NCBI GenBank assembly: GCA_001783715.1 | Contig: MFNF01000042.1 | Span: forward strand, 21,751 to 85,750 | Direction: 5' to 3' | Length of the DNA: 64,000 nt | Origin: Candidatus Lambdaproteobacteria bacterium RIFOXYD2_FULL_56_26 | GTDB lineage: Bacteria > SAR324 > XYD2-FULL-50-16 | The notes under the pieces: generated by a model | The model's database searches: none | What the model was told of the DNA's origin: nothing | The model's input: only the letters and a program-made list of their open reading frames with translations | Translations under genes and position numbers: made by a program | Shown: in pieces, positions 1 through 7,560 of the stretch | Numbering within the stretch: position 1 is the stretch's first letter | How the letters are laid out: each line of letters opens with the position of its first letter

Positions 1-1495
1 CCTTTTTGGTATCAACGATCATCTCGATGGAAACCGAACCCTTCATGATCTGGTCCATGTCTTGGGTCTGGATCCGAATCTCGGAGGTCTTGGGGAACCA
101 GATCAAAGTGTTGTGTTCCAATTTCAGCTTGGGCAACCCAACCGCCGCCACCACTACCACCACGGTCCAAACCCCGATGCTCAGTTTGTAGTGGTCATGG
201 GCAAAGTCGCCCACCTTTTCCAAGAACCGGTCAGTCCAGGGCAATTCCTCTGCGTCCTTGTGGGCATGGTGCCGGATCGGAAGAATGGCTAAAAAGCAGG
301 GCAGGAAGGTCAAGGTCAGAAACAGGGCGACCATTACCCCAAAGGCCGCAAAGATCCCCAAATCCGCAATCGGGGCGATGCTCGCCGTGGCGAAGGAAAG
401 CAGACTGGCCGCCGTGGTCAGGCTGGTCATGGCCACCGGCAGGCCCGAATGTTCCATGGCATCCAAAATGGCCTGTTCCTTGTTGCCCTTGTCCTTGTGG
501 TAGTCCTTGTAAAACATGCTCATCATGTGCACCGAAGCGCCGATGGAGGTCGCCAGGAGGAAGCTGGGCAGGATCTGGGTAGGCAGCTTCAAGGCCGTAT
601 GGGTCAAGGCCATCAATCCCAAGGTGTATAAGAAGCTCAACACCACCGTCAAAAGGGGCAGCATCACTCCGGTAAACCTACGGAACATCAGGAACAAAAA
701 GAGGGAAATACCGCCGATCGACAGCAGGGTGAAGAACCTCATGTCCTTCATCATCGCCCGTTTGAGGAAGTCGTTGACCACCGGGGTGCCGGTAAAAGAA
801 ATCTTGAAATCCGGTCCATCGTACTTTATTTTAATGTCATGAATCTTGGCAATAATCTCGCTGTTTTCCTTGTCGGTCAGCGGTTTGCGGTCCGCCTTGG
901 GTGCCGCCATTTCCGTGCCGGTGTCAAAGCCGCCGGAAAAATCCTTTTGGCCTTCGGTGGACCAAGCAGAGGTCTGGACCGCAATGACGGTGTACCGACC
1001 GGTCTCGTCGATCAGAAAGTTTTTGTACAGCCGGTTGTGGGTTACAAAGTCCTTGAGTTCAGCCACTTCCGCTTCGGTGGTGGGCAGATCTTCGAGCAGG
1101 TCTCCGACGACCAAGGAACCTTCCTTGCCGATGGTTTTGCGGGCGCTGACTAGATCGTTGATGTCCTTGAGGTTGGGCACCGACTGTTCGATTTCTTGGT
1201 GCAGAGCCTTGAGCTTGGTCAAGAATTCAACGCTGAACAGCTGGTCCGACTCGATCATCAGGATGATCATTTCGTCCCGGCCAAATTGGTCCCTAAAATC
1301 GTTGTAGGCGATGATCGAAGGGTCCTCGGGGTGGAAAAACCCCTCGGTGGAGGTGTCCATCTTGAGGTTACGAATCTGGGAGATCAAAAGCACGCTGACC
1401 ACCAGGATCAACAGGGCAAAGGCCCATTTGTAGCGCAGGACCAACTTGGCCCAACCCAAGAAGGCTTGGTCGATGGCATGACGAATCTTGCTCAT
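1..1495 (-). CDS. RND superfamily (MMPL-type) exporter, C-terminal part outside the window
   Basis: The gene reads leftwards from an ATG at 1495 and runs off the window edge, leaving at least 498 codons. The first membrane segment lies near residues 20-40. A large periplasmic loop follows, with the RND-type stretch 'DEMIILMIES'. A cluster of membrane helices then fills about residues 255-410, including 'SIGASVHMMSMFYKDYHKDK' and the stretch 'TSLTTAASLLSFATASIAP', both typical of MMPL/RND proteins. A further helix follows near residue 445. Half the protein is missing from the window, so substrate cannot be judged; lipid, hopanoid or drug export are family possibilities. The start lies 21 bp after the TetR-family gene on the same strand, so the pair is probably one operon under that repressor. 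Confidence 0.85.
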   Translation of the reverse strand, partial: MSKIRHAIDQAFLGWAKLVLRYKWAFALLILVVSVLLISQIRNLKMDTSTEGFFHPEDPSIIAYNDFRDQFGRDEMIILMIESDQLFSVEFLTKLKALHQEIEQSVPNLKDINDLVSARKTIGKEGSLVVGDLLEDLPTTEAEVAELKDFVTHNRLYKNFLIDETGRYTVIAVQTSAWSTEGQKDFSGGFDTGTEMAAPKADRKPLTDKENSEIIAKIHDIKIKYDGPDFKISFTGTPVVNDFLKRAMMKDMRFFTLLSIGGISLFLFLMFRRFTGVMLPLLTVVLSFLYTLGLMALTHTALKLPTQILPSFLLATSIGASVHMMSMFYKDYHKDKGNKEQAILDAMEHSGLPVAMTSLTTAASLLSFATASIAPIADLGIFAAFGVMVALFLTLTFLPCFLAILPIRHHAHKDAEELPWTDRFLEKVGDFAHDHYKLSIGVWTVVVVVAAVGLPKLKLEHNTLIWFPKTSEIRIQTQDMDQIMKGSVSIEMIVDTKK

Positions 1496-1516
1496 GAAAA
1501 CTCTCGTTTGGAGGGG

Positions 1517-2167
1517 TTAAGGGTGGGGTTTTGTAAAGTCGGCCGCTTCCTTCCCTGGGGAAGAACCTGCGGCCAAGGTTTCAACCATCAGGAGCGCCTT
1601 TTCCAGCCGCTCCTTGGAAAACTCCGCCACTTCCACAAAGCGGCGCATCATCTCCCTGGCACCCGGTTCAATGAACGAGGGACCGGCGAGGGATTTCAAA
1701 AATTGGAGTCCGGCGATGGTGGCCTGGAAATAGATGGCCTGATCCCGGGTCAAGCCGAAGGCGACTTGCAGGAGAGCAGCCCTGCTGGTCGCCACTTCCT
1801 TGAGGGACTCGGCCATGCCGGGGGATTGGCGGCTCAGGCTGGCCATTTCCAGCAAAAACTTTGGGAAGTCCGGGTCTTCGACCAACAGGCGGCACATCCC
1901 TTCCCCCAGTTGGCCTTCGGGCATCAGCACTACCGCTTGCAGGATGCCTCTGATCTTTTGGTCCGCCATGTACCTCATCCCGGCGACCAACATCCCTTCC
2001 TTGGAGCCAAAATAATGGTGGACCAGACCGTGGTTGACCAATGCCCGCTTGGCCACCTTGCGGATGCTGATTTCCTGGGCCCCCTCTTCAATCAGCAGAG
2101 CGGCAAAGGCGGCCAAGATTTTGGTTCTGCTGTCCAGGTTGCCTGATTCCAGGGGGCTACTTTTCAT
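1517..2167 (-). CDS. TetR/AcrR family transcriptional regulator
   Basis: The protein has 216 residues with an N-terminal helix-turn-helix ('ISIRKVAKRALVNHGLVHHY', about residues 32-51) followed by an 'FGSKEGML' segment, the classic TetR DNA-binding layout. The C-terminal half is an all-helical ligand domain with no recognisable specificity. I chose ATG 2167. An in-frame TTG at 2200 would add 11 residues but lies inside the palindrome and too close to the predicted transcription start. The gene is followed 21 bp later by the RND exporter, which it most likely represses. A near-perfect palindrome over its own transcription start suggests autorepression. Confidence 0.85.
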   Translation of the reverse strand: MKSSPLESGNLDSRTKILAAFAALLIEEGAQEISIRKVAKRALVNHGLVHHYFGSKEGMLVAGMRYMADQKIRGILQAVVLMPEGQLGEGMCRLLVEDPDFPKFLLEMASLSRQSPGMAESLKEVATSRAALLQVAFGLTRDQAIYFQATIAGLQFLKSLAGPSFIEPGAREMMRRFVEVAEFSKERLEKALLMVETLAAGSSPGKEAADFTKPHP

Positions 2168-2192
2168 CTTTTTTGTGGAAAGTTTGGCAAGG

Positions 2193-2238
2193 TTAGTCAA
2201 GTGACTAATAAATTATACAACTGTCTAACTTCCGTCAA
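2193..2238 (-). promoter_or_regulatory. Promoter and palindromic operator of the TetR-RND operon
   Basis: On the minus strand a perfect -10 (TATAAT, 2212-2217) follows TTGACG (2233-2238) with a 15-bp spacer, shorter than usual. The palindrome TTAGTCA-AG-TGACTAA (2193-2208) covers the expected transcription start. A 7-2-7 inverted repeat at this position fits a TetR-family operator. The operator role is inferred. Confidence 0.6.
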
Positions 2239-2439
2239 GTCCCTTTCGGAGAGACCCAAAAATAGACGGTAAACCACTGACATTCCTGGGGAAAATGCTT
2301 GTCCCCGGGCCTTGAGGGGTGGATTTGGGGCCACCGCCCCCAAAGTCCAAAGGTATGGCGGGTTTTTCTTTCCAATCCTGCCGGTTTTCGTTAGGCTAGC
2401 AACAAAATTGCCCTCCACCCCCTTAAAAAAGGCTAGGTT

Positions 2440-2931
2440 ATGCTGTCGGTCAAAGCCATTTACGAAGACGGAAAAATCCTCCTCACCGAGCCGATTGAGC
2501 TGGCCGACAACACCGAAGTGATCCTGACGTTCTTGGATGGAGACTACCCGGCCCACAAGGCCGAGGCTGCCCCCGCTGCTGCCGGCTCCGGCTCCCAGTC
2601 GGAGGTCAAGGACGATGCCTATTACGAACGGATGCGGGCTCACAAACGCTTCCAGGCCAAAGGAAATATCTCGATCGTCCAAGGCCGGGGAGAGGTAGAA
2701 TTCCCGCTCAACGACTACTCCGCCGGGGGCTTGAGCTTTTTTTCCGACCGGCTGTTTAATGCCATGGAGATCATCACTGCCAAAATCAAGTACCATGCGG
2801 CTGGAGAGATACTGGAGCTGGACTTCGAGATTCGGGTGATGCGGGTGATCGACAAGGGGGATAAGTTTTTGGTGGGCTGCCAGTTCCTTGACAACGCCGA
2901 CGAAGACCTCTGGCACACCATCATGGCCTAG
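2440..2931 (+). CDS. PilZ domain protein with a short antitoxin-like N-terminal segment
   Basis: This 163-residue protein has two parts. Residues 1-38 ('VKAIYEDGKILLTEPIEL') resemble the DUF104/AF2212 family of small antitoxin-like proteins. From about residue 65 a PilZ domain follows, with the RxxxR signature 'RAHKR' and the second signature 'NDYSAGG'. These are the two c-di-GMP-contacting motifs of PilZ. The link between them is Ala/Ser rich. No catalytic domain is present, so it is probably a c-di-GMP receptor/adaptor. It stands alone between the divergent TetR operon and a terminator. The antitoxin resemblance is weaker than the PilZ call and may be only a beta-hairpin similarity. Confidence 0.8.
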   Translation: MLSVKAIYEDGKILLTEPIELADNTEVILTFLDGDYPAHKAEAAPAAAGSGSQSEVKDDAYYERMRAHKRFQAKGNISIVQGRGEVEFPLNDYSAGGLSFFSDRLFNAMEIITAKIKYHAAGEILELDFEIRVMRVIDKGDKFLVGCQFLDNADEDLWHTIMA

Positions 2932-2955
2932 AGTTCGGCCTGAGCGCCACTCCAT

Positions 2956-2995
2956 TGGCCTAGCCTCCCGGTGGGGAAGTTAGGCCTTTTTTTTT
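2956..2995 (+). terminator. Rho-independent terminator after the PilZ gene
   Basis: The GGCCTA...TAGGCC arms, with further pairing inside (CTCCC/GGGGA), are followed directly by nine T residues. It lies 25 bp after the stop of the PilZ gene. Confidence 0.75.
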
Positions 2996-3022
2996 GGCCC
3001 CGGCCAAATCCGGCAACGAGGC

Positions 3023-3067
3023 AAAAAAAAAGCCCGGCTCCTTGGATGAGGAACCGGGCTTTTTTGT
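3023..3067. terminator. Bidirectional rho-independent terminator
   Basis: The hairpin arms AGCCCGGCTCC and GGAACCGGGCT are flanked by a run of A on the left and T on the right, so it can act in both directions. It separates the rightward PilZ gene from the leftward ferredoxin gene, whose stop is at 3087. Confidence 0.8.
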
Positions 3068-3086
3068 TTCCAAAGAAACCTAAGGC

Positions 3087-3413
3087 TTAACCCAACATCG
3101 CTGGGTCGAAGGCCAGCCGTTCGACCGGCTTTCCGCCCTTGACGTGGGATTCGATGATCTCTTCCACATCCGAGGGCTTGACCCCTTGGTACCAAGCACC
3201 TTCAGGGTAACAAACCATCATGGTGCCGGCCATACAAGGGCCCATACAGCCGGTTTGGGTCACTTTCAAGGTGCCCCACAGGTTTTTTTGGTCCAGTTGT
3301 TCAAACATCTTCATGAATACCTCACCGCCGCCCAGTTGGCCGCAGCTGCCTTTGGGGTGACCGGGAGGCCGTTGGTTGGTACAGACGAAGAAGTGATACT
3401 TTGGCTGAGGCAT
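3087..3413 (-). CDS. Thioredoxin-like [2Fe-2S] ferredoxin
   Basis: The protein has 108 residues. Four cysteines, Cys11 ('FFVCTNQRP'), Cys24 ('GSCG'), Cys56 and Cys60 ('TGCMGPCMAG'), match the cluster ligands of thioredoxin-fold [2Fe-2S] ferredoxins of the Clostridium/Aquifex type. I placed the start at ATG 3413 because this gives the family's usual N-terminus. A longer open frame reaching 3632 would cross a terminator and an A/T-rich tract. The gene is monocistronic between two terminators. It is probably a soluble electron carrier or cluster-holding protein; its partner is unknown. Confidence 0.88.
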   Translation of the reverse strand: MPQPKYHFFVCTNQRPPGHPKGSCGQLGGGEVFMKMFEQLDQKNLWGTLKVTQTGCMGPCMAGTMMVCYPEGAWYQGVKPSDVEEIIESHVKGGKPVERLAFDPAMLG

Positions 3414-3582
3414 GTCAGTCTCCTTTTGATCCTTTAAGATATATAAAGTTGTTAAACTACATTGGGACCATAAACGTCCCCCCCGACCTTGGCAAGGGGA
3501 AAAAGCAGGTCCGCCATTTGTGGGGGGAGCGGAGAAAGGGCCGGACCGGAGTGTTTGGCTGCTGGGGCGGGCAGAGCGGGGC

Positions 3583-3620
3583 AAAAAAAAAGCCCGGCAG
3601 GTTTCCCGACCGGGCTTTTT
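3583..3620. terminator. Terminator downstream of tRNA-Asn
   Basis: The hairpin AGCCCGG...CCGGGCT is flanked by a run of A on one side and TTTTT on the other. It sits 29 bp beyond the 3' end of the leftward tRNA gene, whose transcript it would end. Confidence 0.75.
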
Positions 3621-3648
3621 AGGGTGGTTCACCTGGGAGGTGAAAAAT

Positions 3649-3724
3649 TGGCTCCCCGAGCAAGACTCGAACTTGCGACAAGGCGATTAACAGTCGCCTG
3701 CTCTACCAACTGAGCTATCGGGGA
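3649..3724 (-). tRNA. tRNA-Asn(GTT), CCA encoded
   Basis: On the minus strand the acceptor arms TCCCCGA/TCGGGGA pair, the D-arm has AGCTCAGTTGGTAGAGC, the anticodon loop is CTGTTAA (anticodon GTT) and the T-arm contains GTTCGAGTC. The discriminator G is followed by an encoded CCA. Without the CCA the gene is 73 nt. Confidence 0.95.
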
Positions 3725-3804
3725 ACGAACCTACCGGACCCGAGGCCGCTCAAAGCGCTGGGGTCCACCAAAGAGTTTCGCCAACAAAGTTGACGTTATC
3801 AGCC

Positions 3805-3833
3805 CTTGTACAAGGGGAGGGCTTCACTGTCAA
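3805..3833 (-). promoter_or_regulatory. Sigma-70-type promoter of the tRNA-Asn gene
   Basis: On the minus strand a consensus -35 TTGACA (3828-3833) and a 17-bp spacer lead to -10 TACAAG (3805-3810). The expected start lies about 70 nt before the mature tRNA. No other leftward gene lies between this promoter and the tRNA. Confidence 0.65.
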
Positions 3834-3844
3834 TCTTCTTTTTC

Positions 3845-5059
3845 TCAGAAGTCCAGGTGGTACCCTACCCCCAATTTGCCGCTAGGCAGGTTGGGGTTGA
3901 AGGTGACATCCAGGTACCCTTTGAACTTGCCCTCTTGGACCAGTCCCTTGAGCAGCGATTTGGTCTTGAAGAATTGGATGGAAGAATAGGCAAAGCCCCC
4001 GATCACCGCCATCACCTTGAGGTCGTCTCCGTTTTTGAACTGGGAGAGGAAAAACCCGGTGCCCAGTCCGGTGCCGATCATCCACATCTGCCAATAGTCC
4101 CGGTCTTCCTCCACCAGTCTAACCGAAGTGATCCACCGGTTTTTGTCGATGTCCTCCAAGCTGATCGGCCGAATCTCCACTTTCCTTTCGATCTCAAAAA
4201 CATGGCGCATGGAGGTGTCCAATTCCTTGCGGACATAGTCGATCAGCTGGATCTGTTTGCGTTTTTCCAGGTAGGTGGTCACATATTGGCCGACATCCGG
4301 GTTTTCGGTTTTTTGGAAAAACACCCCTTCGGAAGAAAAGTCCCCAACCTTGGTGATGGTCAAGATGCCGATGTTGGCCCGCCTGGAGTTGGAGCTGTTG
4401 CTCAGGTAGCTGGTTTCGGGGCCGGAAATGGATTGGTTTTTGTAGATCACAAACCGGTCCCCAACCGAAACCCCATGGTTGGCACCCAGGTCAACCACCA
4501 CCAACTTGTTGTTGGCCCGCAAAATCTTGCCCTTGAGCGGGGTGTTTTTGGCGATGCCTTGGGCCATGGTATAAAGCCTGCGGTCCATGGTCTCGTCGGT
4601 AAAACGGATCTCGTCTTCAAACTCGATGCTGTTGTCGAGTACGTTGACCAGCTTGACCTTGAGCAGCACATAGTTGTTGGCCCCCAAACTCAAGTTGCCC
4701 GACAAAATCCGGTCGGCCCCCAGGATTTTGGCCATTTGGATCCCGCAGCCGATTTCAAAACAAGGCAGAAGTTTGGGGTTTTCCCGCATCATCACCTGTT
4801 CGGCCTGTTCGTGGTCGGTGACCAAAAAGCGGTTGGTGTTGCCCACGTTTTGGGCGATCATGCTTGAATAGGCTCGGGCGGCGCTGTCGGTCATCCCGGT
4901 GGCAGCGAACTGGAGCACCAAAAGCCCGGTTTGGGCGGTTTCCGGGTCGGCCAGGTTGGCCTTGAGGACCTCGGTGCCTTTGGGCATCTCTTGGGCCTCG
5001 GCGGTGATCACCCCAAAAACGAAACAAAGAATGCCAAACCAAAACACCAAAGCCTTCAT
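3845..5059 (-). CDS. Exported protein with CsgG/DUF2380-like ATP- or metal-independent 'lGadril-SG' module, function unknown
   Basis: The protein has 404 residues and an N-terminal signal peptide (about 1-22, ending 'TAEAQ'). Residues 40-160 carry a pattern seen in CsgG/FlgT-like and DUF2380 envelope proteins: 'LPCFEIGCGIQMAKILGADR' followed by 'ILSGNLSLG'. A beta-rich segment near residue 190 ('VVVDLGANHGVSVGDRFVIY') resembles FlgT C-terminal domains. Two short hydrophobic stretches lie near residues 320-365. The same Cys...lGvdRvis pattern recurs in the 660-residue PEGA protein at 61884-63866, so the two are distant relatives. I recognise no enzyme motif. The gene is probably monocistronic, reading toward the tRNA-Asn gene. 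Confidence 0.7.
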   Translation of the reverse strand: MKALVFWFGILCFVFGVITAEAQEMPKGTEVLKANLADPETAQTGLLVLQFAATGMTDSAARAYSSMIAQNVGNTNRFLVTDHEQAEQVMMRENPKLLPCFEIGCGIQMAKILGADRILSGNLSLGANNYVLLKVKLVNVLDNSIEFEDEIRFTDETMDRRLYTMAQGIAKNTPLKGKILRANNKLVVVDLGANHGVSVGDRFVIYKNQSISGPETSYLSNSSNSRRANIGILTITKVGDFSSEGVFFQKTENPDVGQYVTTYLEKRKQIQLIDYVRKELDTSMRHVFEIERKVEIRPISLEDIDKNRWITSVRLVEEDRDYWQMWMIGTGLGTGFFLSQFKNGDDLKVMAVIGGFAYSSIQFFKTKSLLKGLVQEGKFKGYLDVTFNPNLPSGKLGVGYHLDF

Positions 5060-5241
5060 GGGCCACCCCTCACGGGTTGATCAAAAAGTCGAAAAAACTT
5101 TAGCCCCAATGGGTTACCTTAAAAGGCAGGGAGGTTCCGAGGGGCTGTAGTTTTAGGAAATGCAGGAATCGGGCACAAGGGGCTAGGAAAGAGAAAATCT
5201 TGGTTGGCCCGGCGGTTTTTGGGGGCTGGACCCAAGGAGGG

Positions 5242-6081
5242 TCAAAGTCCCCAGAGACTGCCTTCCACCACCGGTTGGACCTGTCCGGTTACCCAAATGC
5301 CTTCTGGGCCAGCTTCCACCTCGATTTCCCCGGACCGACCCAGCGCCTGGCCTTGGAACGCCAGATAACTGCCGGACCGCAAAAAGCCCCGCTCCAGGAG
5401 GTAGGCGGCCACCGCTCCGTTCCCGGAGCCGCAAACCGGGTCTTCCACGATCCCGGCCAGCGGGGCGTAGCTCCGCAGGTGCAGCTTGCGCCCTTCCTCC
5501 TCCCAAGCGAACACCGTGACCCCATCGGCCCCGGACTCCAGGCTCAAGGCCTTGATTTCCGAAGGGTCCGGGGTTTTTTGGTACAACAGTTCCACCGACT
5601 GGACCTGGGCGACCAGCCATTTGGGTCCCAGGTTCACCAACAACGGCGGAGCATCCAAAGGGGGCAGCAAGAGGGCCGAAAGCCGCTGCCGGGGCTCGGA
5701 CAAGGGGGTGACCTGGGTCTTGGGCATTTGGACCCCAAACCGGGAGAGCCCAGGGTTGCGTAATTCCACCAGCCCTTGTCCACATTCCTGGAGGTACCGC
5801 CCTTGGTTCGGCGGAGCCAGACCCCAGGCCAGGGCGGCATAAAGTCCGCCCAGTGAAGGGTGCCCGGCAAAGGGAATCTCCCCCTTGGGGGTAAAGATGC
5901 GGAGTTGGTAGTCCCCTTTGAGGCTCGGGGAGACAAAGGCGGTTTCCGAGAGATTGGTCCAGGAAGCCAAGGCCAACATCCGCTGGTACGGCATAGGCTG
6001 GTCCAGTTTGACCAAGGCCACCGGGTTGCCCGCCAAGGGGTCGGTGGAAAAGACGTTCAACTGCAAAAAGGGATAGGACAT
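5242..6081 (-). CDS. PhzF family isomerase/epimerase
   Basis: The protein has 279 residues. It begins 'FLQLNVFSTDPLAGNPVAL', the PhzF opening, and continues with 'NLSETAFV', where the Glu corresponds to the family's catalytic acid, 'IFTPKGEIPFAGHPSLG' and 'DPVCGSGNGAVAAYL', all family hallmarks. PhzF-like proteins are diaminopimelate-epimerase-fold isomerases. Most genomic copies lie outside phenazine clusters and have no known substrate, as here. I chose ATG 6081, four codons after an upstream in-frame ATG, because it fits the family N-terminus. Its neighbours give no pathway hint. Confidence 0.88.
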   Translation of the reverse strand: MSYPFLQLNVFSTDPLAGNPVALVKLDQPMPYQRMLALASWTNLSETAFVSPSLKGDYQLRIFTPKGEIPFAGHPSLGGLYAALAWGLAPPNQGRYLQECGQGLVELRNPGLSRFGVQMPKTQVTPLSEPRQRLSALLLPPLDAPPLLVNLGPKWLVAQVQSVELLYQKTPDPSEIKALSLESGADGVTVFAWEEEGRKLHLRSYAPLAGIVEDPVCGSGNGAVAAYLLERGFLRSGSYLAFQGQALGRSGEIEVEAGPEGIWVTGQVQPVVEGSLWGL

Positions 6082-6199
6082 TTGGGGCCTCAAAAGTCGG
6101 TTGCCTGGAGTCTAGCGGAACCGCCCCCATTTGGCCAAGGAAGGTTTTCCTTTTTGCCGGACGGTGCCGGTGGAAGAGGCCAAACCGGAGGTTTGGGAC

Positions 6200-6242
6200 A
6201 AAAAAAAACCGCCCGGTTCCTGGGGGGAAACGGGCGGTTCTG
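6200..6242 (-). terminator. Terminator of the rplY-rplI operon
   Basis: The arms AACCGCCCG and CGGGCGGTT form a strong hairpin. On the minus strand it is followed by a run of eight T. It lies just beyond the rplI stop at 6265. Confidence 0.75.
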
Positions 6243-6264
6243 GTGGCGCAAGCAAAAAGAGAGT

Positions 6265-6813
6265 TTAGCCCTTTTTGCCTTTTTTCCTGGGTGCTGGGGT
6301 CTCTTCGATCGGTTCTTCTTCAACCTGCTCGACCGGAACCAACACTTCTTCCTTCACTTCCTTGATGATCTCGTCTGCCGCTACCTTGAAGGTAACCTCG
6401 GCGACCACCGAAGAGTGCAGCTTGACGGCCATTTTGTAGGTCCCCAGGCTTTTGACCGGTTGGCTCAGGTTCACCATCCGCCGGTCGATTTCCATGCCTT
6501 GGGCCACCAGCTCGTCGGCAATCATCTTTTGGGTCACCGACCCAAACAGCTTGCCCGATTCCCCGGCCTTGACCATAAAGACCAGCTCCAACGCTTCCAA
6601 TTTGGCTTTAAAGGCCTTGGCGTTGTCGATGGCTTCTTGCCGCTTTTTGTTGAGCAGCGCCCGCTGGTGCTCAATCAGCTTGATGTTCTGGCGGTTGACG
6701 GGAACCGCTTTCCCTTGAGGGATCAGGAAGTTGCGAGCGTAGCCCGGTTTAACGGCGACCTCGTCTCCCAAAGACCCCAAGTTATACACGTCTTGGGTCA
6801 AAATCACGTTCAT
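6265..6813 (-). CDS. rplI: 50S ribosomal protein L9
   Basis: The protein has 182 residues and begins 'MNVILTQDVYNLGSLGDEVA', then 'VKPGYARNFLIPQGKAVP', the L9 N-terminal rRNA-binding domain, followed by the long central helix and C-terminal domain. It is longer than the usual ~150 residues because of an acidic/Pro then Lys-rich tail from about residue 155 ('EEEPIEETPAPRKKGKKG'). It is last in the rpsF-rpsR-rplI order common to most bacteria and is followed by a strong terminator. Confidence 0.97.
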   Translation of the reverse strand: MNVILTQDVYNLGSLGDEVAVKPGYARNFLIPQGKAVPVNRQNIKLIEHQRALLNKKRQEAIDNAKAFKAKLEALELVFMVKAGESGKLFGSVTQKMIADELVAQGMEIDRRMVNLSQPVKSLGTYKMAVKLHSSVVAEVTFKVAADEIIKEVKEEVLVPVEQVEEEPIEETPAPRKKGKKG

Positions 6814-6840
6814 TCTGGTTCTCCTTGTAGGTCCCGGTTC

Positions 6841-7116
6841 TTAATCGTTACGATGGTCGTCTTGGAAGACGTAGCCATCGGCAAAAGACAAAAGCGCTGC
6901 GTTTCGAGCTTGTTTGATCGCTTGAGTGAGCAGTTTTTGGCTTTTGGACGAGAGCCCGGTGATCCTCCTGGGGATGATCTTGCCTTTCTCGGTGATAAAC
7001 TGGCGCAAAAGTTCGATGTCCTTGTAGCTGATCTCAACGATCCCGGCCGCTTCAAGCGGGCAGGGCCTGCGAGTCACACGTTCCCGGACTCCGTTGTTTC
7101 TTCGTTTCTTACCCAT
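6841..7116 (-). CDS. rpsR: 30S ribosomal protein S18
   Basis: The protein has 91 residues with a basic N-terminus, '[10 protein letters not shown]' and '[20 protein letters not shown]' followed by 'RITGLS', the S18 signature. The Cys in 'RPCP' is a residue that in some S18 proteins belongs to a zinc-binding set; only one Cys is seen here. It starts 1 bp after the rpsF stop and is 27 bp from rplI, so it is in one operon with both. Confidence 0.97.
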   Translation of the reverse strand: MGKKRRNNGVRERVTRRPCPLEAAGIVEISYKDIELLRQFITEKGKIIPRRITGLSSKSQKLLTQAIKQARNAALLSFADGYVFQDDHRND

Positions 7117-7117
7117 G

Positions 7118-7495
7118 TTATGCTCCTAAAACGTCGGTGACCAGTTTGGCATTTTTGGCGGGGTCGGCCAAAAGGGCTTCAAATTCTTTTTTGGTCTTTG
7201 TGAAGTCTTCCACTACGGTGAGGAAGTACTTGAGGACCTGCTCATCGTAGCCCATCTGCCGTTTGGTTTCTTCCACCATCGAGCCGGGGCCTTCCAAATA
7301 AAGCAACTGGAAGATTCCATGGCGCTTTTTTTGGATTTCGTAAGCCAACTTTCTGCGACCCCAAGGAGCCTCGGCGAGGATTTTCCCGCCTGCCTTTTTG
7401 ATCACTTCTTTGTGCTTTTCCAGGAGCTTTTGGTTCTCTTCGGCGGTGAGGCCACCATCGGAGATGAGCAACAGCTCGTATTGGGTCTTGGACAT
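7118..7495 (-). CDS. rpsF: 30S ribosomal protein S6
   Basis: The protein has 125 residues: '[20 protein letters not shown]', then '[20 protein letters not shown]' and '[13 protein letters not shown]', a standard S6 ferredoxin-like fold. I chose ATG 7495 because it begins exactly where S6 proteins do; the upstream in-frame stretch to 7540 is not family-like. It follows ychF by 65 bp and is directly upstream of rpsR. Confidence 0.97.
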   Translation of the reverse strand: MSKTQYELLLISDGGLTAEENQKLLEKHKEVIKKAGGKILAEAPWGRRKLAYEIQKKRHGIFQLLYLEGPGSMVEETKRQMGYDEQVLKYFLTVVEDFTKTKKEFEALLADPAKNAKLVTDVLGA

Positions 7496-7560
7496 ATTCA
7501 CTCTTCCTTCTGAGTTAAGCCCCCCGAAATCGAGGGGCAAGGAACGGGGAAAAATCCCGC

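Noticed and set aside
1196..2146. Long antisense frames over the TetR and RND genes
   Set aside because: GC-rich codon bias opens the opposite strand. The RND and TetR motifs are all on the minus strand, and the antisense products show no domain.
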